Origin: Chionis minor
Taxonomy: Eukaryota; Chordata; Aves; Charadriiformes; Chionididae
Direction of reading: 5' to 3'
NCBI GenBank assembly: GCA_013398295.1
Contig: VZSF01001213.1
Span: 310,250 to 374,249 of the forward strand
DNA: 64,000 bases
Under the pieces are notes generated by a model. It saw only the letters and a program-made list of their open reading frames with translations. It was not told the origin of the DNA and did not search any database. Made by a program: the position numbers and the translations under genes. Within the stretch, counting starts at the first letter, position 1; the number at the start of each line of letters is the position of its first letter. This document shows positions 25,709-38,283 of this stretch, one piece after another.

Positions 25709-28700
25709 GTTCATGCTCCCGCATGTTTCCCACCAGCTTTTTTTGGTGTATGACATTTTATGTCCATTTGTTCCCTGTCAGCCATACTGAACACTGCTGT
25801 AGCCTTTTCTGCGGCTACAATTTGGCCACAGCTGAGAATACTGGAGAGGGTGTTGAAGACACTTAACCTTAATATGTTAGGTGTACACGTGAGAGGTGCA
25901 GAAAAGGAGAAGACAAGTGTTGGGGAATGAGGCTGTTGATGAAGCTTGGCCTTAATCAGTGTTTTGTATCTGTACACAAATAGCAATTATTATACCCAGA
26001 ACTAAACAGAAGAGGTTAAATTTCTACAAATCAGAGTACAGCCAGAAATGGGCATTTCACTGTAATTTCAAGGGTAGTAGAGTTAAGCAAAGCTGAATGT
26101 TTATGACTAGTCTCATCCTGTGTCTCATATCACAGAATCAGAGTATCAGCAGTGGTTTTTGGTCGGTTAAAAACTAACGAGAGGATTAAGCTGCTTGGCT
26201 ACATTAAGACTAGAAAAGCAGTGCTAGAAAAGCACAGTCCTAATAGAGACTGAACAGGCAGCAATCAGTCTAATGCGAATGCTGGAATTAGCCCAGAAAC
26301 TAATTTTTAAAGAAAGACCTTTTCAACCACTCACAGCCACACTTAACCCTGGGATTTAGGCACGGCTCAGATTAACACTGGAGTCCTTAGATTTTATCCC
26401 AGACAATGCATGAATTATCAGACCAGTGGCCATTATACTATTGGTGTTTTTTCTTCCTCTGAGGGAAAGATAAACATTACTGCTATTAGGAATTTTAATA
26501 AAAAGGATCACAGACATACGAGGCTTCTCTGACGGTTTGCCATAATCAGCTCCCTCTTTTGTTAAAAGCTCCTAAGCAAATTTCACAGAGTTGGCTAGGG
26601 ATCTAGCCAGCCATTTGGGGAAGGAGTCTTCTCACCTATTTTGCAGTTGTACCACACAGACATCTACATCTGATCTGGTCGTGACAGTTATCGTTGATGA
26701 AAGGAACAGAGGACACTTTTCTTCTGAACTAGCTTAGATGTTTCTGCTATGATAGAGGTGCATCACAGACTACTTGCATCTTTTTCTCTCTGGTGACTAT
26801 TAAGGAGGACCACGTTGATTAACTCAGACTAAACATCTTTTCTATAGACTATATGTAGACATCTACATACAGTTATTATACCCCACCCTTTCTCACTTTT
26901 ATGATGTAACATTACACATGAGCCTAACTCTTTCTGTTTTGCCTACTTAATTTTTGTTTGTTTATAATGCATAGATTTTTTTGTGTATTATCACCTTTGC
27001 ATATATCATAACTTTTTCATATAGGCATACCAAATTTCTGACCACACGAGGTCTGAACCATTCATTTTAGCACATGCAAACATACAAGTGCTTGATCATG
27101 CCCAAGTAGAAAGCATATTATGATAGATGATCTCATAATACCAATAAAAAATAGTGACTGTTCTGCGCTAAATGACCTCAGTCGTGACCTGCAGATTATC
27201 TACAGATGATCTGTCCTCTGTGACTCCCTGACTGTTTCTCAGGCTGTTCTACTTCACAGTTATGACTGGCTGTGATGAACTGAGCCAAGTGACTCCATTT
27301 ATTAGTATCTCTGATTAAAATGTTATGCTTTCAAAACCAGTTAAATGGTTTTCATTTAATTCTAAAACTGGGTTTTGTTTCTGATGGGAAAAAAGTTTTA
27401 TTTTTGCTTTATTTAGAATTTTCCGGGTTAATGTTTCTGTGTCTCCCTGTTATTTTGGGAGTAGGTTTTTTATGCTCTTCTTCCACTGGAAAAATCACTG
27501 GAGAATTTTTAATGGCTTGAAAACATATTTCTCAACTTTTTAATACTTTTAAACTTTATATCAGGAAAAGTCTTAGTACAAGAACACTATTCATTCTGTT
27601 TAGTCTCTTTCTGCTTGCATTCTCTGTGTTTTCAGTAGGAGAAAATGAAGGGGAAGAAGAAACAATAGTGAGTGAAAGATGATGCATTATTGAAGAAACA
27701 GGATTATATTTTTTGCTTTGACATCCTTTGAAAAATTAAACATTTAACAAAATGATTTTCTTTTTGCATTTCTTGTTTCAATTAATATTTTTGATATAAA
27801 CAGAACCTTTCTTCAAGAAAAATGTCAATAAATTATAATTAGTAACTGAGAGTCTTTTAAGATAGACTTGTATTTCCTTATAGTGCCTGGGACAAATAAC
27901 CCAGATATACTCTTCTTTAAAAATGGCTTATTTCTTTAGCATCTTTGGCTAGTGTACACAGACATCTCATCCAGCTCTTGTGTTTACTTGCCATTTTCAA
28001 GTAAACTAAATTTGCATCCACACTATAAAAGTTTTTGCCCAGTAATACTGTCCCCAGAAGAGGTGATTTTCAACTGTTACACCAAACCGGCCAGGCAATA
28101 CTGTTTCAGAAGGAAAGTTAGTTAAAAGTCCCTGGAGGTATTTATATCTGTCAGACTTCCTAGGCACTTCATGCATGAAGTTTTAGCAAGATTTATATGG
28201 AAAGCACCCTTCCCTCCTATTCCTCGTTCCAAACCTTAGCTTACTTCTATAGCATGGCATCCAAAATCACTGAGAACACAGGGACAAAAGAGCCCATGTA
28301 GGCTTCTGGAAAGTTTCTGAAAGTTTCAACCAGCTGCTGACTTCCCCGGCCACCCCCAACAGATTTACGTGCTGGAGTAATGAGCGTCAATGATGAGCTG
28401 CTCTTTGTCACGAGCCACCTTACAGGTCTGTCTGTCTGCAGAGACGGAGTTTGGCAGCAGATAACCTTTGCATTGTAGGTTCTGCTCTGAATGGGCAGAC
28501 GAGAAGAAAATAGTTCTGAGTAGATGTAAAGCTAGAGATAGTTGAATAGAAAAGAATGAATAGTAGAGCTCTGGAAAATCTCTGCAAGCAAAGTGGGGAG
28601 TTTGGGACGTTTGTGCGGTGAGGAAAGGCATATAGTGTTAGTGAATAATTTGTCTACACACTTTGACTTTTGAGACTGACTTTCACGTGGATATAATGTG

Positions 28701-31700
28701 ATCATAAAATGGTCCTTCTCAGCATTTTTTTCTCTTCTGCCATGATGTGGAGCAACAGGGCGCTAACCAAAAAGATTTAACTATCCCAGCGATGTGAGGT
28801 CAAGCACTGAAACCCAAGCTCTTAGCAAGCTACAGACTTTTACATGTGTACACAAGCTGTGATATATACATGCCATTTCAGAGTTTAGACTGAGACACAG
28901 TCTAGGTATAGTGAAGACAACAGAGGTGGGAGAATAAAGAGTCAATTTTTCTTCCAGCATTCACGAATAAAAGTCAAACATCTACTTTGTTTCGTGTTTT
29001 TAAATATTTCTCACAGAGATGAAAGCAAGCAATTTTTTTCTCTTAATTCTTACTACGAAGTGTCAAAGTAGTATTAATTTGCTGTTATTTGGCGTGACAA
29101 CAGTATTGCTGAGAAAAAAAATCTCAAGCCAATGTGTAAATATGATTTTTAAAAGTGTTAAAAGGTATGAATTAATGGATTTTTCAAAGTTAAGTATTTA
29201 AGTGCTTATCTTTAATCCCATTAAAGAGCTATCTGCATCTAACATTTCTTACACGCTGTTTTAAAAATTGACCCTCTGTTTTAAAGAAAAGTTTTTGGAC
29301 GGTCATCTTGAAATCACTGGTAGTCCTCTTGTTTCATAAAAATGTCAGTTATTCTATGAGGTGGCAGATATTAACGTACCCCACAACCAGTCAAACACCA
29401 TAAATATCTTCTAGCAAATAGTTTGAGGAGCACACAGTTTAAGTGGTTGATGGAAAACCTGTGTGCTCAACTGTCTTACATGGAAGCTTTCTCAAAATTA
29501 TTTTAGAAATATTTCACAGAGAGAGAAAAAGAATTTTTTTGACTATATTCTAGGAGTTTTCCCAGCTCTACAAGACATTAATTAGAGGTCCCAAAATCAG
29601 GGGTTTTTTTGGTTTTGGATTTGTTGGCTTATTGTTTTTTTTAACATAAACTGTTTTCCCTTCTCCAAGGTTACCTTCTGTATTTTGCAAAAATAAAGCA
29701 TGTAAATGCCTACTTTAGAAACTGGAACAGGGAATTAAAATGATATTCAAAAGGAGCTGAATTCATCTAAAACTAAAGTACATTGTCAACCACCTCCACT
29801 TGCTCCAGGCACTGATGCCATGATTAGCTATGCAAGAAGCTACCTGCTGGTTTAGAATTATATGAAGTCTCCTCAGGGTATCTACAAGCTTCTCACGCAC
29901 AAGATACTGACAGTTTTTTTACTTGGCTTGAAACACAGTTGTTGCTACATCCAAGTACTATATCATAGATTGTTATTTCACAAGCTGTCATTAAGGTAGC
30001 TCTCCTTATTCTCACCAAACAATTAGTCTGCAAACAGTAATGGTTTGTTCCAAATACCCTCAAAGACTACAAGACCTCTAGCATTTTTCAGGTAGCAACT
30101 TCTCATCTGAAGTATGAACGTGCACTGTTTTTTAATAATAGAGAATTAGAAGCATTATAGTCTACCTTTACATAGCAACTTAAACTGGGGAGTGGTGGCA
30201 GGAAAGGGGAGGCTTATCATGGTATAGACACCTAGTAACAAAGACACCTGCAAATCTGGACAGTAATATGTACATACAGGAGTTTGGAGCTGAAAGAGTT
30301 TCTACCTGAACTTGCCAACTTTCTTTGGAGAGCCGACATTTTATTTTAATTGTTTACTGTCGGTTACTGTGTAGATGAAAAGCAAATCCTGGCAGCACTG
30401 TGGATTAGATATAAGAACACGTATAGTTAAATTCTCTCAGGATGCTGCTTATTCTGTTTACAGTCAGTGAGAATACTTCAGTCGGAAGGTGCTTGACCTA
30501 CATTCGGTGGTCTTGCACACTTTGCCTGATGACTTCTGGTTGTCACCAACTCACACTGCAGAAGGCAAAGACGAGCAGTTCCAATTAGATCAGATATGTT
30601 GTACACATCCCTATGCAAATGCATCAATATAACTTGACGTGGACAATCAGCTCTTTGTCTTTCCGTGTTAAGGTTTCTCCTAGGCTGAAATCAGCAAACT
30701 CTACTGCATTCTGCAGCTCTTCTCTGGCATGAATAAACATTTCCTTTAAAAAAGTGTTTCAGTAATGGTTTCTTTCATTATTCAAGATTTAGTTTGGATC
30801 AACTGACTCATTTTTATTTGTAGTCTAACCAGATCTTCATTGCCATAAAAAAATCAAGCCTAACAATCAGCCTTCGCTCTGATCTTCCCAGCTTCTGTGC
30901 TCACTTACTCATTCCCCCTGAAGTGCGTCCATACAGCCTTCCTCATCCCGGTCCTTTTACGTTTGCAGATGGCACTCATGATATTTACATGTGTTTGCAT
31001 GTCAGGAATCCCTGCTTGGCACAGCGCAGCACGAAGGTGTCTGTTAATAATTCTACCAGGGAAGATGGGAATAGATGCTGTCAGCGCCAGTCCAGAGTAA
31101 TCTGCACCTTTGAAAATGAAACCGTTTATATTTAGGTAGGTAAATATAGACTAAAGAATCTAAATTTAATTCTTAGGTTGAAAATTTTGACCTAAATGAA
31201 CAGACCCCTCTGGCGAAAGCTGCAGAGGAATGGCATTATTAAGCAGTTGGAGAGGATGATCTGAGCTCTGCATTCACCTCCTGGTACGACTCTACGGCCC
31301 ATAAACAAACACTTCCTTGAAAATTGCCTTGTACTTAGCCAGCACACAGGAGTCGCATTTTAACGTAACAGGCATTAAACCAAAATACGGCCCCTGAGCA
31401 ATTAAAAAAGCTCTTTTTATAACTGAGGAGCTATTAGACATGCTGTCACCAGGACCATATAGCTATGTTTTGGGAAATTCATGCGCAGGAGCGTGTAAAG
31501 GACTCAGAATAGAGGAGATGTCACGTACAGAAACACAGGCACACGGACACACATATATATGCGTATGCATAAGCAGACAGTCTTCCTGGCTCAAAGAGCT
31601 TATACTGTAATCACAGACAAGACGTAACATCAGAAAACCACAAAAATAGGAAGCAGAGGGAAGGAGGAAGAATGGAAAACAGTCACCCTAATGCTAACGT

Positions 31701-32404
31701 GCTTACTGCTTCGGCTGAGATTTCACACTATATGTTATTCAAAAACATACTCATTAGTGACTTCAAAGCACACGGAAGTCAACATAAAGGCTCCTATTTG
31801 TCTGCCATAGACGTTGAAGCAGGCCTTTGAAAACACATGGCTACCTGCTTTGTGTCAGGTGGTGTTAACCAATGCAAAATGTCACTCGCTGAAGCAAACA
31901 ATGTGCAGGTACAGCTTTTCTGTTTCTTCCGTATTTTGCTGTCAGCTTGTCATCCGTGAATTGCTTCACAATAATAAACAGACCATGGCAGGTTTGATTA
32001 ACATCAGTTTTTATTACAGCAGTTGCAACCATTAATTATCTGGTTGACTAATGATGAGATGTAATGCGGTTCTTATCTAATAGCCAAAGGTATCAAGTTC
32101 ATTAAAGTTCATCAAATACAAACTAAAAAAATTGAATGCTGCAACTTTTCTAGAAGTCTCATAACAGCAACATTCTCCAGCATGCAAATTCACCTCACTT
32201 TTTTTTTTCCTGTAATGATATAAAACTCAAGCTGCATTAAACAAGAAGAGCAAATGAAAATTAGTTGGAAGAGTATTTCAAGTTGCTCCCATTTTAAAAT
32301 TATTTGTTCTTCCCAAAAAAATATTTAGTAGCTTCCTTAGTGGGTGTTTTCTGTTGTGATTTAAAATTATATCTCATAAATCCCTTGAAGAATTATCCTA
32401 AAAA
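25709..32404. other. Long AT-rich stretch with nothing recognisable
   Basis: Nearly 7 kb without a gene, RNA or recognisable repeat. Open frames are few and short (88 codons at most). Near 26137 the words cacagaatcagagtatcag resemble a CR1 tail but nothing else of CR1 follows. An octamer-like site inside a palindrome (atgcaaatgcat) lies at 30613-30624. The 31975-32120 segment is rich in homeobox-type TAAT cores. Confidence 0.5.
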
Positions 32405-32482
32405 TACAGGGTGAAACACAGGCCTATTGAAGTCAATGCCAAAACTCCCATTGACTGCAGCAGAGCCAGGATTCCACCCACA
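32405..32482. repeat. Old palindromic amniote repeat remnant
   Basis: The text attgaagtcaatgcc, followed by actcccattgactgcag and then agccaggattccaccc, is a worn form of a palindromic repeat found widely in birds and reptiles, in which attgacttcaatggg faces its inverse. The two arms here pair imperfectly. I know the pattern but not a certain family name. A related fragment lies at 53213-53262. Confidence 0.5.
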
Positions 32483-35400
32483 TTAAGATTCAAAACAAGA
32501 AATTACAAAATGTCCTTCTTTGTAAATGTTTAATACCATTGTTTGATGCCCAGTTCTCCAGTGTTTTTATCCTTCACTTTTACCTTGTCTTTGAATGAGG
32601 TTTTACATCCTAACTCAGCTTACAAATGATCTTTGACTGTGCTTTTCATGCATTTATACTTGTATTTATAAAGATATTCACCATGTCCTATACAATATCT
32701 AGAAAGAAATACAGTATGTGCACTTATTTCTTGCTTTTGTGTATCCAAACATTTTGCTGCTACAATTTGCATGTATATTAAAAAGCTTGATTAAGGCAAC
32801 CAAAAAAAATCTACTTGTAAATGACTTCAGCGATAACTGCTTGCCTTAGAGAAAAAGCACAATTTCTATAACACAAGATAAGAGCCTTTCTTACATGCAA
32901 TACATCTTGAATTTTAAGGGTTTGGCATCCGGATGACATTTTAAGAATTTAATGCTAATATCCAGGAAATAATAAAGTTGTATAATTAATACACAGAAAT
33001 CTTGCTTGTGAAGCTCATGGGGCTGCTACATACCCACTGTATCCAAATCAAGGCTAAAAAACAAGGAAATGAAACCATACACTACATGAAAGCATGCAGA
33101 TTCAATTTTTCCTTTCAAACCTTGCTTATCACTGTCAAACCCCCAGACGCTACAGCCCTAATGGAGGTTCCTTAAGAGCCCCAAACTCCTGCCGCCCGTT
33201 TAACCACTTTGCCCAAACAATCCTTTAACCTGACTTTGCTCTCAAAATGTAAAAGCTGCAGGATGAATAAGTCCTGCGTTGAGAGACAGTCACCTGGAAA
33301 ACACACCACCAGACCAGGAGGGAGAAGAAATCGCACATGGACACCGTGGGTGTGTGAGCTGGGCGGGATGGGTGCATCCATCTCCAGCACTGACCTGGGC
33401 AGAGTGGTCCAGGCAGCTTCAGCGGTCCGTGCCTCCCTCCAGAGAGGCTCGGATTCAAGGGTCTGAATTCCATTAATGAGGAATAAATAACTGAGGTTGC
33501 CATACAGTTCAGTCTCAACTGCAAAAGTTTTTATGACATTAAGAATTGCAAGGAAAATGTATAATTAATCTGCCATTTTTATTCTAGCTCTTTGTATTTG
33601 CTTGCCAGATGAAAATGATAATAGGATGATACAGTCTCTCAAGCAAGAACCTAACTGCCTCTAGCTTCAGGGTATTAGATGACTTGTTCTCACAAAAGGA
33701 GATATTAATAGTCCTCATTAGCAACAGGCTGACTTTCTCTCTACTAGCTTATGATAACTCAGAGAGGCAAGAGCCTGGTTTACTGGGGCCTGGGCAGGGC
33801 TTATTCAGCACACTCAGACCACGTTGCTGGTGAGTCTGAGTTTCGCAGGCAGAAAAAGGAACCTTTTACCCTGAAGTGCTCTGATGTGGTCCTGGGCGGA
33901 TGGAAAAGCATGACAGAGAAGTGAAGCAGCTCATCAGCACCTTCGGCGGGACGCTCGTCAGAGTGAAACGGACTTGATGACACACAGGAGCGCGTAGCCT
34001 GCTGCTGGTCTGAATTTTGCCAGAAACAAAGGCATAGCTGCTTTCAGTTCTAGGTGGCATCATGTTTTGACTTAACATAAGATCTGAATTCTGCATCTGT
34101 CCAACCTTCACTCTCACAGATGCAGTGAGGAAGGCGGTGACTTTCTAGAGAGCTCTAGAAGTTCTCTACCCTTTGTGGCCGTCTCACCCACAATGTCCCA
34201 TACTGCCTTTCCCTGGTCAGTTGTGAGAATCGCCACTGCTTTGTGTCCTCAAGGTGAGAAAGAGGCAGCAACACATTCCTTGCAGAAGCCTCACAGGACT
34301 AGAAATAACTTGCTCCTGTGACCTCTCAGAGCTTAGCCTGCTGATTTTTTGAAGGTGGAGCAAACTCCTTATTAATTCTGGCATTTCCTCCATGCAGACC
34401 TGTAATCACAACTTCCTTGTTTCAGGCTGACAGTGTTGTTTCTGACCTACAAACTCCTGAAAGGCTTGACAAGTGTTTACCTCGAGGATTACCTCTCTCC
34501 CTGCTCTGTGCTGCTGCAGCTGAGAAAAGGCAGCTGAAATAATACTCCCAGAAGACAAGAGGCTGTTGGTGCACCATGGAGATGAAACATGTTTGGTTGA
34601 GTATCTGGAGGATAAAGGTTATTACTTTGCTCTTAATGTGAACTGGACTGCACTTTTAAGGATTGACACAGGGTACCTGAACCCTATTACAATGAAGAGT
34701 TACACTTATGGTGCCACTTTTGGACTCAGTAACTCCAACCCGATGCAGAATTGGGAGCACAGAAAATGAGCAGCAAAACGGTATGGGCCCCGTGTGCTGT
34801 TAACTCTTCAGGAGACCATTACAGAGCCTTCCATCAGCATTCACACAATGCTTGGTCTCTGCTGTTGCTCTTTCCCAGGAGCAGTGTACGATCCCCTTTG
34901 ATGCAGCCAGGGATTTCCAACTCCATGCCTACAGGCTGGGAGTCAATTACAGCAAGTTTCTCCCTGGCCCACAAGTATTTTTAAGGGTCTTTCATACCTT
35001 TAGCAGTTGGACAACCCCGGATCAATGGTGCCCAGAAGAAAGTGACACCAAGACTGCCTAAGCCCCTTCTTTCCCCCTTGGGTGCTTCCCTTTTCTTCCC
35101 TGGATATCTGGCCACATGAAACCTTGGTGGCTGGCATGAAGGCAGCTACAGGTAGAGTGATATGTACATGTATCCAGGATGATAGTTTTAGCCTCTCTCT
35201 CTGTAGGAGGAAATTTAACTCTTGCTCCTCTCTGCTGGGGATAGTCTAGATACTTCCCCCAGAAATATTTGAAACAGGTGTTGTGGAGCTTGCACTGCTT
35301 CCAGTAGTGTGTGGAGAATCTCATGGGTATTTCAATCATCCCTACACTCACTACTCTGCACGCACGTAAGATTCTACAGGCCGTGTCATGGTGAGATAGT

Positions 35401-35941
35401 GCCTTCCCTCCTTTAGATATAGGATAGCCATAGCTCTGCTTATGGAGCCATCTGAAATTGTTCAAAGGCTTCATTTATAAGAATGTGCTTTCATGTCAAA
35501 GCTGTGATCACTCCTTCCCAGCACACATAATGAGACTGTCAAGGGAACAGGGTGTAGTAAGGGATTGTTCCAGGTAAAGCTATGAGGACTGGATGGTATC
35601 TAGTGATGGGACTGCTGCACGAGGATATAAAAGCAGTACACAGATAGGCTAACTTTAGTATAAAGAAGTTCACCATTCCTCCAAGACTAGTTCAGAGCAC
35701 TTAAAGCTAGGCTTCTGTTCTGCTTTATCCACAAAGGCCGACAGCTGAGACGGTCCTCCCTGTCCTAACGTCCTTTGGAAGCACAAACCGGAAACTAATT
35801 TGGGCTTGAGTGACTTTTCCGAGTGAGTGCTTACAGCACACAGTCCCACTGCTGGGGCACAGAGAAGACTATTGCCCTTCCTTCTCCTGTCACCACCTAG
35901 CTGAGCTGTCGTCCTGCCAGAGACTCTGCACAATATACATA
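32483..35941. other. Non-coding stretch, no gene identified
   Basis: GC-richer patches near 33140-33460 and 33880-34000 carry overlapping open frames of 60-99 codons on both strands. A 67-codon plus-strand frame at 34566-34769 has a protein-like look (YYFALNVNWTALLR) but no start context, splice sites or known relative. A 138-codon minus-strand frame lies at 35058-35474, also unidentified. A TATA-like gatataaaagcag near 35623 has no gene downstream. Confidence 0.45.
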
Positions 35942-36565
35942 AATCATAGAATCATAGAATACCAGGTTGGAAGGGACCCCAAGGATCATCTGGTCCAGCC
36001 TTCCTTGGAAAAAGTACAGTCTAGACAAGATGGCCCAGCACCCTGTCCAGCTGAATCTTAACAGTGTCCAATGATGGGGAAGCCACCACTTCCCCAGGGA
36101 GATTATTCCAATGGCTGATTATTCTCGTGAAAAATTTTCGTCTTATTTCCAATTGGAATCTCCCCTGGAGTAACTTGTACCCATTACCCCTTGTCTTTTC
36201 CAGGTGACTCCTTGTAAAGAGGGAGTCTCCATCTTCTTTGTAGCCACCCTTTAAACACTGGAACATGGTGATAAGATCTCCCCTAAGCCTTCTTTTCTCA
36301 AGGCTGAACAAAACCAGTTTTCTCAGCCTTTCCTCACGTGGCAGGCTTCCCAGTCCTTTGACTGTCTTGGTGGCCCTTCTCTGGACTCTCTCCAGCCTGT
36401 CCATATCTTCTTTGTAAAAAAAAAAAGGGCCAGGGCTGAGCACACTATTCCGGGTGCAGCCTGAAAAGCGCTGGGTAGAGTAGGAAAATGACTTCTTTAT
36501 CTCTGCTGGTGATGCCCTTGGTGATGCAACCCAGCATCCTGTTGGCTTGCTTTGCCAAAGTGTCA
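35942..36565 (-). mobile_element. CR1 LINE fragment, best preserved in the window
   Basis: On the minus strand this is about 620 bases of CR1, starting inside ORF2 and ending in a clean tail. The plus strand opens with two copies of the 8-base unit tcatagaa, the CR1 3' terminal repeat. It contains the C-terminal reverse-transcriptase polyprotein region, a short 3' untranslated part and the tail. The clean terminal unit and long alignable coding part suggest it is younger than the other five copies. The 5' limit near 36565 is where the similarity of the reading frame to CR1 stops. Confidence 0.95.
36021..36565 (-). pseudogene. Broken C-terminal part of CR1 ORF2
   Basis: Two minus-strand frames together cover the end of the CR1 ORF2 product, the polyprotein with endonuclease and reverse transcriptase that copies the element at its insertion site. 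The upstream frame holds the AKQANRMLGCI and SRDKEVIFLLYPALFR region and ends in a TAG at 36445-36447, where intact copies have a sense codon. The downstream frame holds the RLERVQRRATK, EERLRKLVLFSLEKRRLRGD and TRGNGYKL blocks and ends at 36021. The join lies at a run of eleven A (36416-36426), which shifts the frame and replaces nearby codons. So it has at least one nonsense change and one frameshift, besides losing its 5' part. Catalytic domains are not present. It cannot make an active protein. Confidence 0.9.
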
Positions 36566-36927
36566 AAGTGCCAAAGAGAGGAAGGGACACCCAGAGGATC
36601 ACCCTCAGGGGCTAAAGCCTGGGTAAACATACTAGAGCTGCTCATTAGCTCGGGCAAAGCTTGCAATGTCGCTGTGGCAACGGAGAACTTGGGGCAAAGT
36701 GCAAAGGCTGATCAAAATACTTGGGTAGTTAGCTCATGCTGCATTATGCGCTGCAAGGACACGGCTGCTGTCGGTACCTGGGGAAGGAGGCACAGATCGA
36801 AGCTGACGGAGGTACATCTGCACAGGTTGAAGTCATTGCACACAGCTATGCAAGGCAACAAGCTCCCAGCCAGAGACATATGGTGGGGAGGGAGCAGCTC
36901 AGTTACCAGAAGGTGCTACTTTTACCT

Positions 36928-36977
36928 CATAGACTGTACACATGGAAGACCTTATAGACTGTACACACAGAAGTCCT
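36928..36977. repeat. Tandem duplication of a 25-base unit
   Basis: The units 36928-36952 and 36953-36977 lie head to tail and agree at 21 of 25 positions, sharing atagactgtacaca. The number of differences suggests an old local duplication rather than an active minisatellite. Confidence 0.85.
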
Positions 36978-37590
36978 CTGTACTCAGCAAAAGAATATCT
37001 AAGAGATAGCAATATTGGACAAGTGCTCGCATGTTAAACCTATTTGTGTCCTTCCAGTAGGGACTTTGTTCCACTAGACTTTTCCTCCTGGTTTTCTGGG
37101 AGGTCAGAAAAGGTAAGCATGCTTCTCAGTCCTCGTTTTGTCTGCCACCATTACCCACGGGGGGTCAGAAACCCCCTTACATCATCTTAAACGCTTATTG
37201 CCTTCAGAGGAATGCTCCTGTGTCTAAGGAAAGCTCAGCTGTGTAGACCATGGCCAGGCTGATTGTGTTTCACAACACAGAGTTCAAGTTGGAGGGGAAA
37301 GAAAGCAAAGTACGTGTGTTCCTCTCCTACCCACTGCTTCTGACAGAGATGATATTTCAGAAACAGAGTAAAAATACCAACATTTTCCAACAGTGGTAAG
37401 TGCAGGTGGACCTTAAACCTGTATTCTGGAACCCACAGTGCATAATTAGCTTTAATATCAGAGCTGGTGAGGAATCAGAGTGCCTGTTAAGAGACAGGTA
37501 CAAAGACTGTTAAGAGAATGGGTGCTATCTGTAAATCAGGACAGCGGCCTCAGGCCTGCATTTGAAATAAAAAACTCCATTTTTACAGCA

Positions 37591-37640
37591 GCAAAGCCCA
37601 GATTCTCAAAGACATTCAGGTGCTAAATTCCCATTTACCT
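37591..37640. repeat. Old amniote repeat remnant
   Basis: The text cccagattctcaaagacatt, then caggtgctaaattcccattt, is a worn form of a repeat seen often in birds, turtles and crocodilians (cagatcctcaaaggtattta, then ggtgcctaactcccattg). I am sure of the resemblance but not of a family name. Confidence 0.45.
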
Positions 37641-38254
37641 CTCTTTAAAGTTTCAGGCTTCAAATGTCAGCATTTTGGAACCAAGTACATAAATGTGCTC
37701 CTCGGGTCTCTCTAAAATCAACATTAACCTTCCATTTGTTTCCACCTTATATCAAACAGAGATGACAGAATTCGAGGCAGAGTATTTGACAGGTAATAAT
37801 AACATTCCATCTGCTTTGTGTTTCTGGGTGAAAATCCAACAAGAATGACTAACAGCAAATTCTCTTGCTCTGTTGTAGTCTTTGGTCATACTCCTATGAC
37901 CAGTGAAACAAATTACACCTACAAATGCTACAGCTGTATGTGGACTACACAAAACAAACAAATGTAAATTTGCCTTGCATTTACAGAAACATGTGAGTAG
38001 AAAAATAGATATTGGGGCAACACAATCAAGAAAGCATTCAACTCTGTCTGCTTTTTTAAATAGTTTCTGATTTAAATAAGATTTAATCTCTCCTTGTTTT
38101 CCTCAGTATGTTGGATCCAAGAATTGCACTTCCACAGCATGCAAATGTTGAAAAGTCCAAAAGGCTTAAAAAATAATTTATTTTGATAACTTGTAAAAAT
38201 TAAAAATAAATGTACATTATAAAAAAACCAATCACCCCAAGTGGCATAATGCTA

Positions 38255-38283
38255 TAAATACATACATAAGTTGTATGTATTTA
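38255..38283. repeat. Small perfect inverted repeat
   Basis: Eleven bases (taaatacatac) pair perfectly with their inverse (gtatgtattta) across a seven-base loop. The arms are AT-rich. No T-run or gene context suggests a terminator or other role. Confidence 0.75.

Noticed and set aside
26130..26160. CR1-tail-like cacagaatcagagtatcag
   Set aside because: No other CR1 block follows on either side.
28752..28770. CTCF-like caacagggcgct
   Set aside because: One base is missing from the core, which breaks the spacing CTCF needs.
34566..34769. 67-codon frame with protein-like wording (YYFALNVNWTALLR)
   Set aside because: Too short, no splice sites or known relatives; kept only as a note in the stretch description.
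35058..35474. 138-codon minus-strand open frame
   Set aside because: No recognisable motif or splice context; within chance range for the window.
35615..35650. TATA-like gatataaaagcag as a promoter or LTR promoter
   Set aside because: No gene, LTR ends or polyadenylation signal in the right places could be found.
36488..37009. 173-codon plus-strand open frame
   Set aside because: It begins as the antisense strand of the CR1 copy and runs into unique DNA; no protein resemblance, and the length is within chance range.
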